Shown here piece after piece: positions 1 to 5,479 of a stretch of 6,616 nt of DNA. Under the pieces are notes generated by a model. That model did not search any database. It had not been told where the DNA came from and was given only the letters and a program-made list of their open reading frames with translations. Each line of letters opens with the position of its first letter. The stretch's first letter is position 1. The stretch comes from Firmicutes bacterium UBA4981 (GTDB lineage: Bacteria > Bacillota > SHA-98 > UBA4971): positions 1-6,616 of the forward strand of contig DGZL01000111.1 in the NCBI GenBank assembly GCA_002398515.1, read 5' to 3'. The translations under genes were made by a program, and so were the position numbers.

Positions 1-53
1 ATGCTTGCTTCTACCAGTCGTTCACGCACCGCGAATCCTCCGTTCCGAATTGG

Positions 54-84
54 TTATTTATTCCGGTTGTCTTCATATTTCCTG
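54..84 (-). repeat. Weak third copy of bipartite intergenic motif
   Basis: Read on the minus strand, this short gap after the ROK stop contains CAGGAAATATG, a spacer, then CCGGAATAAATAA. It resembles the AAGGAT-N13-GTRGAA motif found in the two other long intergenic gaps (1565-1589 and 3676-3700), with the spacer about one base shorter and weaker matches. It lies downstream of ROK and would be upstream of the next minus-strand gene outside the window. I see no gene and no clear terminator hairpin in bases 1-107. The match is short and could be chance. Confidence 0.3.
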
Positions 85-107
85 TTTGTGTGCATTCGTG
101 CCCTCTA

Positions 108-1400
108 TTAACTCTGCATCAGGTCGGGAATGGACACTGCAGCAGCATACCCAGGACGTTCATATATCGGAGCGCCGAAGAAATCATCAAGCACCAGAGA
201 AGCGGCGCCAACAATCCATATTTGGGCGCCAAGGCGGGATTCCACAATCTCGAGCCTTCTTGCCAAAACGCCCATAGAGCGTTGGCAGATGGAATCACGT
301 ATAGGATCTAAAAGAAGGCTGCCGAAGTCCGCCACAGCCTCACCTGCAACCACAATCATTTCTGGATTGAGGATATTTACCAGTGTCCCCAAACCAACTC
401 CTATGTGCTCACCTGCCTGCCTGACCACTGAAAAAGCTGCTTCGTCACCTTCCTTGGCAGCACAGGCAACAATTGCTCTATCGATTTCTCTATTCTGTTC
501 CGCAGCAATCCTCGTCACGAGGCTATTGCAACCTGACTCAACAATTCGTTTCATCTCCCGCACAATAGCGTCATCGGACGCAAACAGCTCCAGACAGCCG
601 CGATTACCGCAAGTACACTCCGGACCATCTTCCTGAATTGTGATATGCCCTATCTCACCTGCTCCTGCCATAGAACCCCGGTATAACTTGTTATCGATGA
701 TAATTCCTGCACCAATGCCAATGCCGACTGTGACACATACAAAATCTGACGTTTGCCTACCGTACCCCTTCAGCTTCTCTGCAAGAGCTGCAGCGTTAGC
801 ATCGTTATCAATGAACACAGGTACACCGAACTCTTCCTCCAGCAGACTCCTCAGGGGAAGGTTCTGCCACGGGAAAAACCGCGGCGAGATTGACACGCCG
901 GTGCGCGAGTCTACGATACCCGGCATCGCCACACCGACCCCGATGACTTTGTCCATACTCAGTCCACAGCAAGAGAGAGCCTCATATACAGTCTCCGATA
1001 TCTGTTGCCTTACGGCACCCTCACTCAGTCGGATGCCTATCGACCTCTCCACAGACCCAATCACCTCAGCGTCGAGATCGGTCACCGCAGCTGTGACAGA
1101 AGCAGGCGCGAGTTTCACCGCTACGACAAACCTGGAACGAGGCTTGAACTCAAGCATCACAGGGGGACGACCGACTACGGGTGTACTAGCATTAGGGTGG
1201 CCGCTGCCTGTTTCAGTCACGAACTCCTCCTTAAGCAGTAAGCCCACGATGTCCGATACCGTAGAGCGCCCCAGCCCCGTTCTGCGGGCGATATCTACGC
1301 GGGATATCGGCCCGTAATGCCTGATGGAGTTTACGACCAAAGATATATTGATATCGCGGATGAGTTGCCTATCGCCGGTTCTTAGAGTTCGCTTGCTCAC
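108..1400 (-). CDS. ROK-family transcriptional repressor
   Basis: This is a sugar-responsive ROK-type DNA-binding regulator of about 430 residues, normal length for NagC/XylR/Mlc-like repressors. The N-terminus has the usual TGD..LIRDIN lead-in, then a winged HTH at about residues 30-60 (GPISRVDIARRTGLGRSTVS). The ROK domain follows, with the IDNDANAAA segment near 197-205 and the glycine-rich VGIGIGAGI turn near 225-233. The family zinc site is intact: GH at 251-252, CTCG around 262-265, and GCLE ending at 271. The first phosphate-binding motif, DxGGTK in true ROK kinases, is replaced by VKLAPAS, so a repressor is more likely than a kinase. I chose the GTG at 1400 because AGAGAGGTG (1410-1418) lies 9 bases before it and the protein then starts like its family. 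An in-frame TTG at 1430 has no ribosome binding site. The gene appears monocistronic. A role in controlling the transport operon at the right of the window is inferred from proximity only. Confidence 0.95.
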   Translation of the reverse strand: MSKRTLRTGDRQLIRDINISLVVNSIRHYGPISRVDIARRTGLGRSTVSDIVGLLLKEEFVTETGSGHPNASTPVVGRPPVMLEFKPRSRFVVAVKLAPASVTAAVTDLDAEVIGSVERSIGIRLSEGAVRQQISETVYEALSCCGLSMDKVIGVGVAMPGIVDSRTGVSISPRFFPWQNLPLRSLLEEEFGVPVFIDNDANAAALAEKLKGYGRQTSDFVCVTVGIGIGAGIIIDNKLYRGSMAGAGEIGHITIQEDGPECTCGNRGCLELFASDDAIVREMKRIVESGCNSLVTRIAAEQNREIDRAIVACAAKEGDEAAFSVVRQAGEHIGVGLGTLVNILNPEMIVVAGEAVADFGSLLLDPIRDSICQRSMGVLARRLEIVESRLGAQIWIVGAASLVLDDFFGAPIYERPGYAAAVSIPDLMQS

Positions 1401-1409
1401 AGAAAACGA

Positions 1410-1418
1410 CACCTCTCT
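1410..1418 (-). promoter_or_regulatory. Ribosome binding site that decides the ROK start
   Basis: On the minus strand this reads AGAGAGGTG, 9 bases before the GTG at 1400. No comparable purine-rich site precedes the upstream in-frame TTG at 1430, so the shorter protein is preferred. Confidence 0.6.
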
Positions 1419-1481
1419 CGTACCACTCAAGTATCATGAACACTGATTTTATGATCTATGAGCGAACTATTATCATCATAT

Positions 1482-1507
1482 TGATGCATTATTACTGCTA
1501 TGCATCA
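1482..1507. promoter_or_regulatory. Perfect 8-bp palindrome, candidate operator for the ROK gene
   Basis: TGATGCAT (1482-1489) and ATGCATCA (1500-1507) form a perfect inverted repeat with a 10-base spacer, so the half-site centres are 18 bp apart. It sits in AT-rich DNA about 80-107 bases upstream of the ROK start. A TATGAT-like and a GATAAT-like -10 candidate lie just downstream on the minus strand, but neither has a convincing -35. ROK repressors bind palindromic operators and often regulate themselves, so autoregulation is a reasonable inference. The palindrome does not resemble a consensus I can name. Confidence 0.4.
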
Positions 1508-1564
1508 TTTATTACATTTCCCCTTTAATTCGTTCGGTGACCGTATTAATTCTTGATAATTTGC

Positions 1565-1735
1565 TTCTACACCTTTCGCGGAAATCCTTCTTGGATTAGG
1601 TTGAAATTTCCACACCTGAAATCTCATCACGCCTAAACCCCAGTCCGATCCTTGCTTTTGCTTACCCAAGCCTCACCTAAACGAGTCAGACCCAATGACA
1701 AAGGGCGAGGGAAAACCTCGCCCCGTCACTCCGTC
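1565..1735 (-). repeat. Diverged intergenic repeat, copy A (left of toxin-antitoxin module)
   Basis: This fills most of the gap between the DUF4411 gene and the ROK gene. From the hairpin side leftward it aligns with 3676-3820. Of the 35 positions beginning GACAAAGGGCGA (from 1697 here, from 3782 there), 29 are identical. The distance from that block to CCTAAACC is 65 bases here and 64 in copy B. A further shared block reads GGGTAAGCAAAAG here and GGGAAGCAAGAG in copy B on the minus strand. Beyond GGTTTAGG copy A carries about 24 extra bases before the motif AAGGAT-N13-GTAGAA (1565-1589). Function is unknown. Its position 3' of a gene and 5' of the next promoter fits a mobile or duplicated intergenic element that includes a terminator. 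Confidence 0.6.
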
Positions 1736-1739
1736 TGAC
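1685..1739 (-). terminator. Structured hairpin, probable terminator of the toxin-antitoxin module
   Basis: The core is a perfect 8-bp stem, GGGCGAGG (1703-1710) and CCTCGCCC (1716-1723), around a 5-base loop. On the minus strand it is followed by TTTGTC, a short and imperfect U-tract, so termination may be weak or partial. The structure extends: TGAC/GTCA arms (1696-1699 and 1725-1728) and perfect outer arms GTCAGAC (1685-1691) and GTCTGAC (1733-1739). It begins about 37 bases after the DUF4411 stop. A related hairpin with a compensatory base-pair change follows the exported-protein gene at 3788-3808. Confidence 0.55.
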
Positions 1740-1775
1740 ACACCTAGATTGGTGATGATTCAGTTCCCTACTTTG

Positions 1776-2300
1776 TCAAGCGTCATCACTCGTCGCAGCG
1801 ACCTGGCTACCTAATCCCCCTAGTTTCCGTAGCATGTCAAATGTATTCATGAAAGGCACTTCGAAGGCCACGCAGACATTGGGAATCTTAATCCTGGTCT
1901 TCGCTCTGCTATCCGGCCTTTCCTGGGTTACAACAACGTATCCTTTTGCATTGGCGTACGCAACCAGCCAGGCATCTGCCCCTTTGGCGAAACTTGCTTT
2001 AGCCGCGTCAGTAAACCGCTTCTCATTCTGGGCCCAATTCATTATGGCCCTGTACGCAATTATGACATCCACGTCACCTGTGGAGACAAACGCATGGCTA
2101 AAGAAATCCTTCGCCCAACTCCAGAGTTCATCCTTCCCTTTCTCCAATTCCTTCCTCACGCGGTCAATACTCCGGACCCTTCCTTCGTTTGCATGCCAAA
2201 TCAAGCCATCCCAAAAGTCAGGGACAAGGTCAAACGCGTAATAACGGCGTGCTGCTTCAATGAACACATTAGCATCAAGAACATAGATCTCACACTCCAT
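1776..2300 (-). CDS. DUF4411 family PIN-like nuclease, probable toxin
   Basis: This 174-residue protein matches the DUF4411 type, a small PIN-like family often found beside ImmA/IrrE-type HTH-protease genes. It opens with YVLDANVFIEAARRYY, where Asp9 is the first expected metal-binding acid. Further acids fall where a PIN fold needs them: Glu51 in VRKELEKG, Asp109 in AKGADAWLVAYA, and Glu127 after the VVVTQ strand. No signal peptide or membrane segment is visible, so a cytoplasmic RNase is expected. The ATG at 2300 is preceded by GGTGGGG at 7 bases and lies two bases after the stop of the upstream protease gene, so translation should be coupled. Family and fold are well supported. RNase activity and toxicity are inferred from the PIN family, and no substrate can be read from the sequence. 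The C-terminus ends in a short acidic tail. Confidence 0.88.
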   Translation of the reverse strand: MECEIYVLDANVFIEAARRYYAFDLVPDFWDGLIWHANEGRVRSIDRVRKELEKGKDELWSWAKDFFSHAFVSTGDVDVIIAYRAIMNWAQNEKRFTDAAKASFAKGADAWLVAYANAKGYVVVTQERPDSRAKTRIKIPNVCVAFEVPFMNTFDMLRKLGGLGSQVAATSDDA

Positions 2301-2302
2301 CG

Positions 2303-3454
2303 CTATGCCCCACCTATGCTAAGCCTGTCTACATACCGATGAAATGTCTCTCCATACAGCCCTGTTAGCTCGTAAGCTTCAGTGTAAAGCAACCGCCCTT
2401 CCATAGCAGCATTAGCAACATCTGCCGCAAATCGTCGTCCGACGCGTAGATTCTGATTGGCATAGAAATTGCCGAATTTTCCCTTCTCATTGGCCTCTCT
2501 GCGTTCATCATGTAAATACGAGTCGTAGAACTCAAAAAATTGATCCTTGCTGATTAACGACAAATCTAAGACTCGACGCGCTGCAACAAGCCTACTTACC
2601 TTGAACTGATAGGCAACTGCCTGAAGCGGTTCAGGATCGTTTTTCACGGAATGCCAGGTTCGTCGCAGCTCAACTTCGGGTACAAGGAATTCAGCAGCTA
2701 TATGATTGCAGGCCTGCTCCATAGGATCATAAGCCGGCTGCATTCTACGCAGATCGAAGGCAGCGCTGCTGCCAAGGAAAACATGGGCTAGCTCGTGGGC
2801 GAGGGTAAACATCTGTGCAGCCTTGCTATCCCCACCATTCACGAACAACAAGGGAGCATACTCATCTACCAAGACGAATCCACGAAACTCATCCGGGGAA
2901 AGCTTTCTATGCGTGTTGTTCCCCACAAGTCCGTTAACAACTACTAGGATCCCGGCTTCACCCAGAGTTTCGCGCAAAACCCGCAAAGCCTCAGTCCAAT
3001 TCCTGCACAATGCAGCCCAGTTTTCTTCGAAGCCTAGTGCTCTACGCATAGTCATCGCGATTTCTACTGGATCTTCACCCATGCGAATCGATTCCACAAA
3101 AGGTAGAGGCTTCTGCCCCTTCTCAATGAGAGACTCCCGCATCCAAGCTTGGCGACGCTGCATTGTGTGGATAGTCTCTATTAGATCCGGGCTGGGTTGA
3201 CTCAGCGTCCCATCATCCAAAGTTCGAAAATGTGGAATTGGCAGAATCTCCTCGGGGGGCTCATAGAGGAAGAAGTAGCCCAGTGGCGTTCGAGTGGCCT
3301 GTGCCAACTTCTCCAATTGTCTTAGGGTCGGCCGCGTTATCCCGGAGATCCATTCGTAGATCCTCGGAAACTTGCTAGCAAGAACATCCTCTGAAAGATT
3401 AGAACGGTTCAACGCCCAACGCAAGACTTGCTCGCTAACCTCAACCCTACTAAT
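2303..3454 (-). CDS. Xre HTH / ImmA-IrrE metallopeptidase, probable antitoxin or regulator
   Basis: This is a two-domain protein of the COG2856 type, 383 residues from the start chosen here. An N-terminal HTH-like region (about residues 6-70) includes LSEDVLASKFPRIYEWISG and RPTLRQLEKLAQATRTPLGYFFL, the typical family lead into an FYLYEPP-like linker. The C-terminal domain carries the zinc-protease motif HELAH at about 220-224 and a downstream MEQACNHIAAEFLVP segment that supplies the third acidic ligand. Related proteins such as ImmA cleave phage or mobile-element repressors. Those paired with DUF4411 genes are thought to act as antitoxin or autorepressor. A GTG at 3523 is in frame, but it has no ribosome binding site and would leave a leader of only about 9 bases after the predicted transcription start. 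The family N-terminus (RVEV.) begins at an ATT codon at 3454, 8 bases after AAGGGAGG, so I place the start there. If ATT is wrong, the protein has 406 residues from 3523. Confidence 0.92.
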   Translation of the reverse strand: MSRVEVSEQVLRWALNRSNLSEDVLASKFPRIYEWISGITRPTLRQLEKLAQATRTPLGYFFLYEPPEEILPIPHFRTLDDGTLSQPSPDLIETIHTMQRRQAWMRESLIEKGQKPLPFVESIRMGEDPVEIAMTMRRALGFEENWAALCRNWTEALRVLRETLGEAGILVVVNGLVGNNTHRKLSPDEFRGFVLVDEYAPLLFVNGGDSKAAQMFTLAHELAHVFLGSSAAFDLRRMQPAYDPMEQACNHIAAEFLVPEVELRRTWHSVKNDPEPLQAVAYQFKVSRLVAARRVLDLSLISKDQFFEFYDSYLHDERREANEKGKFGNFYANQNLRVGRRFAADVANAAMEGRLLYTEAYELTGLYGETFHRYVDRLSIGGA

Positions 3455-3462
3455 ACCATACG

Positions 3463-3470
3463 CCTCCCTT
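3463..3470 (-). promoter_or_regulatory. Strong ribosome binding site before a rare ATT start codon
   Basis: On the minus strand this reads AAGGGAGG, close to the anti-Shine-Dalgarno complement, with 8 bases to the ATT at 3452-3454. An ATG lies only 3 bases downstream of the site but is out of frame with the protease. No ATG, GTG or TTG exists in frame at a useful distance. The site therefore argues for ATT initiation. Confidence 0.5.
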
Positions 3471-3523
3471 CCCAGTGTTGCTCTTTCCCGTCTAGCCACA
3501 CAGAATAGGCTTTCAGATTGCAC

Positions 3524-3547
3524 GCAATTGCTGCGTTCATTATATCA
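3524..3547 (-). promoter_or_regulatory. Extended -10 promoter of the toxin-antitoxin module with palindrome at the start site
   Basis: The minus strand contains TGATATAAT (3539-3547), a perfect TGnTATAAT extended -10. No good -35 lies 16-18 bases upstream, which is usual for extended -10 promoters. Transcription should start near 3531-3532. The perfect 8-bp palindrome GCAATTGC (3524-3531) sits at that start, and flanking ACGC/GCGT arms (3522-3525 and 3533-3536) extend the symmetry imperfectly. An operator for the HTH domain of the downstream protein is plausible but unproven. Confidence 0.6.
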
Positions 3548-3675
3548 TTTGAACGACTTCCTGAATGGTCGCTCTCAACTTCACTTTCTGCCTTCCTCGC
3601 CTATTTCTTGATATCTGATGTTTTTGGGTCATTAGTCGGCGCATTGAGCATACCCCAATATACATCAAATCATTA

Positions 3676-3820
3676 TTCCACAAATGGATAATATATCCTT
3701 CCCATCTCAACCTCTTACCTAAACCTCAATCAACTCTGTACTCTTGCTTCCCGAACTTTGCCCAAGCGGGCCGAACCATACGACAAAGGGCGAAGAAGAA
3801 CTTCCCCCCATCACTCGTCA
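3676..3820 (-). repeat. Diverged intergenic repeat, copy B (right of toxin-antitoxin module)
   Basis: This is the same element as copy A at 1565-1735, in the same orientation. It begins just after the stop of the exported-protein gene with a related hairpin, passes through a GGGAAGCAAGAG block to GAGGTTTAGG, and ends with AAGGAT-N13-GTGGAA (3676-3700). That motif has the same 25-base length as in copy A. The short palindrome GGATA-ATA-TATCC (3686-3698) overlaps it. Copy B also has a private 4-bp hairpin, GCCC-AAGC-GGGC (3760-3771), not seen in copy A. Apart from this element and the module promoter, bases 3548-3675 show nothing I can name. Confidence 0.6.
3788..3808 (-). terminator. Hairpin downstream of the exported-protein gene, probable terminator
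   Basis: GGGCGAAG (3788-3795) pairs with CTTCCCCC (3801-3808) around a 5-base loop, with one C-C mismatch. On the minus strand the stem is followed by TTTGTC, the same short U-tract as at the other hairpin. Relative to the 1703-1723 stem, one G-C pair has changed to A-T on both sides, so pairing is kept. It lies about 43 bases after the stop at 3851 and probably ends the transport operon. Confidence 0.5.
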
Positions 3821-3850
3821 CTTGTGTTAAGGAAGCAACCTCGCCCTACT

Positions 3851-5410
3851 CTACCAGCTCCATTTGGTCATGTTCTTTTCCCATTTGTCCCGGTTTAAAG
3901 TCATATACTCGATGTATTCAGGAAGACTCTTGTACGTGGGTCTGTCAACCATAAATGAGACATGTCTCTCCAGGTCTGCAATCCTCTCTAAGAAAGCGAC
4001 TGTCTCATCAAAGCTCATGTTTGTGTAGGGGGTCTCGAAAGCGGAGAACCTCTTGGGATTGTAAGTCTGTACAGTAGTGATGAACCCCGCTTCAGGCGCA
4101 TATATCATGGCGAATGCCACACGTCCGTTGATGTCCCAGAGAGGACCGCGTCGGCACGCTCTGTCGGTCGGATTAAATAGGCCATTGTTCAAGGTGCAAT
4201 TACCTTTCGGAGTATAGGCGCCGCATATCACATGCCCGCCTCCCTCTCCAATCGTCAGCCAGTTGGTTTCGAATACTTCCCAGTCGTCTACATCGGCCAG
4301 GGTAAGCACGGCCATAGTGTTTCCTGCCTCAACAAGACAATTTCCAAGATGGGATAGCAGCTTGTCATCGAGATTCGGTAGCCAGCAATGATAGTAGTCA
4401 CCGTACACCCACTTTGAATCGTGGTCTGTTCGGTGAAAGCGCTCATGATAGGCGCTCCCCAACCGTTCCAATGCTTTCCTGGGATCTGATGCATTTGCCT
4501 GAACGTCCGATGCCCATACCGATGTAATAGGGCAAAGCCGGTTTCCTATTTCAGTGACCACCATTCCGATACATTGCTGCTCATATGGAGAGTCTCCATA
4601 CTGATCACTTTCAGCATACCGAGCTGTGAATAGTCTCCCGGAGATATCAGCAAGAGGCCTTACCCTCCACGTATACTGGTTCACGATCCTCATAGCAACC
4701 ATAGTGGCCATAGCAAAGTCGGATCTGTTCACCAACCTCGTCCCCTCCGCCAGGTCGGAAAGAATCGCAGCTTCAGCCAGTGACGTGTACGGCATCCGCC
4801 ACTTCGTGCCCTTCATAGCGCTCCAGATAAACATCAGCCGATTATCCAGGACACTAAACACGGGGGCGCCTTCATACAGATCGAAGAGATCAATAGCGTT
4901 CCTGCGATGATCCGCCCAGCGAAATAGCGTCCAGTTAAATGGCTCCTGGGCCTTCTCGGGCTCTATAATATGAAGCCCTTCTGCGATCTTGCTTTCGACC
5001 TCCTCGTACCATCCCGTTTCCCTGGTGAGCTTGCGGTCTCTGGCGAGATAGTTAGCGCCCCACCCGCTGAAATCATACATCATCTTCATCCAGGCTTCGT
5101 CTGCCTGCAAATATACCTCTGGGTTCGCAACTGCAAGAGATCGAGACGAATAGATAGCGTACTTTTGAAACTCGCTGCCTGTAAGTGCGCTTTCTGCAGC
5201 CTGCCTCCATGCGCGCTCGTGAATTCCCTTAGGTGTTTCGACTATAGATCCTGCAGCGTAGCATGTTGATGCCGTTGTCCCGGTAAGGTTCAGGAGCAGT
5301 ACAAGCATAACCGGGACTAGGACAAATCGTAGGGGATTACTGTGGAGTCTTGATAAAGTGCACAATCCAATAGCTAGTCCTTTCTTACAACTGTCACTTT
5401 CAGAAAGCAA
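3851..5410 (-). CDS. Exported protein of unknown family
   Basis: This 519-residue protein (from the chosen start) is one I do not recognise. A basic stretch of about 27 residues leads to the hydrophobic run FVLVPVMLVLLLNLTG and a likely signal peptidase I site near STCYAA, so it should be secreted or surface-located. No lipobox is convincing and no later membrane segment is evident. The first half looks alpha-helical and is rich in Trp and Tyr. The second half is more glycine-rich. The mature part has seven cysteines. GNCLVEAGNTMAVL followed 35 residues later by GGGHVICGAYTP recalls the Cys-His arrangement of transglutaminase-like cysteine hydrolases, but the expected Asp position seems to be Asn, so this is weak. 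I chose the TTG at 5410 because AGGAG (5417-5421) lies 6 bases upstream. The longer frame from the TTG at 5449 would start inside a hairpin loop. It follows the permease in the same operon, so a role at the cell surface linked to uptake is possible. Confidence 0.85.
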   Translation of the reverse strand: MLSESDSCKKGLAIGLCTLSRLHSNPLRFVLVPVMLVLLLNLTGTTASTCYAAGSIVETPKGIHERAWRQAAESALTGSEFQKYAIYSSRSLAVANPEVYLQADEAWMKMMYDFSGWGANYLARDRKLTRETGWYEEVESKIAEGLHIIEPEKAQEPFNWTLFRWADHRRNAIDLFDLYEGAPVFSVLDNRLMFIWSAMKGTKWRMPYTSLAEAAILSDLAEGTRLVNRSDFAMATMVAMRIVNQYTWRVRPLADISGRLFTARYAESDQYGDSPYEQQCIGMVVTEIGNRLCPITSVWASDVQANASDPRKALERLGSAYHERFHRTDHDSKWVYGDYYHCWLPNLDDKLLSHLGNCLVEAGNTMAVLTLADVDDWEVFETNWLTIGEGGGHVICGAYTPKGNCTLNNGLFNPTDRACRRGPLWDINGRVAFAMIYAPEAGFITTVQTYNPKRFSAFETPYTNMSFDETVAFLERIADLERHVSFMVDRPTYKSLPEYIEYMTLNRDKWEKNMTKWSW

Positions 5411-5415
5411 TGACT

Positions 5416-5475
5416 TCTCCTGCCTGCAACTATGCGAATAATGAGGCAATCTTTCGCATAGTTGCAGGCAGGAGA
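5416..5475 (-). repeat. Perfect 23-bp inverted repeat with 14-base loop between permease and exported-protein genes
   Basis: Arms 5416-5438 and 5453-5475 are exact reverse complements, and the loop is 5439-5452. On the minus-strand transcript the 5' arm starts 4 bases after the permease stop, and the 3' arm ends in AGGAGA, which holds the ribosome binding site of the next gene. No U-tract follows, so it is not a standard intrinsic terminator. It could hide the ribosome binding site unless ribosomes finishing the permease open the stem base. It could instead protect or mark an mRNA end and so set different levels of the two proteins. Confidence 0.9.
5417..5421 (-). promoter_or_regulatory. Ribosome binding site for the exported protein, inside the hairpin arm
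   Basis: The minus strand reads AGGAG, 6 bases before the TTG at 5408-5410. All five bases pair with CTCCT (5470-5474) in the opposite arm of the 23-bp stem. This is the best ribosome binding site near the gene's N-terminus and decides the start call. Confidence 0.6.
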
Positions 5476-5479
5476 GACT

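Noticed and set aside
640..1317. Plus-strand open frame of 225 codons opposite the ROK gene
   Set aside because: It lies wholly inside the well-supported ROK gene, is low-complexity in Ser/Thr/Pro as expected of an antisense frame, and shows no family features. The same holds for plus-strand frames at 130-636, 1005-1241, 1834-2241, 2823-3200, 4626-4910 and 5628-5966.
108..1400. ROK glucokinase or other sugar kinase
   Set aside because: It has an N-terminal DNA-binding HTH and lacks the DxGGTK phosphate-binding motif, which points to a repressor.
3760..3771. GCCC-AAGC-GGGC mini-hairpin as a functional site
   Set aside because: Only 4 bp of stem, and it is not kept in the paralogous copy at 1565-1735, so it is probably chance.
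1565..3820. Insertion sequence or CRISPR array
   Set aside because: There is no transposase gene, no terminal inverted repeats around the module, and only two diverged repeat copies 2 kb apart rather than short regularly spaced repeats.
4288..4494. Minus-strand 68-codon frame inside the exported-protein gene
   Set aside because: It overlaps the larger gene in another frame, and its residues show no recognisable domain or signal.
5411..5449. Start of the exported protein at the TTG at 5449
   Set aside because: That codon is in the hairpin loop without a good ribosome binding site. The added 13 residues are encoded by the inverted repeat, and the TTG at 5410 has AGGAG at 6 bases.
5416..5475. 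Intrinsic terminator after the permease gene
   Set aside because: The stem is long and perfect, but on the minus strand it is followed by AGTCATTGCTTTC, not a U-tract, and the 3' arm holds the next gene's ribosome binding site.
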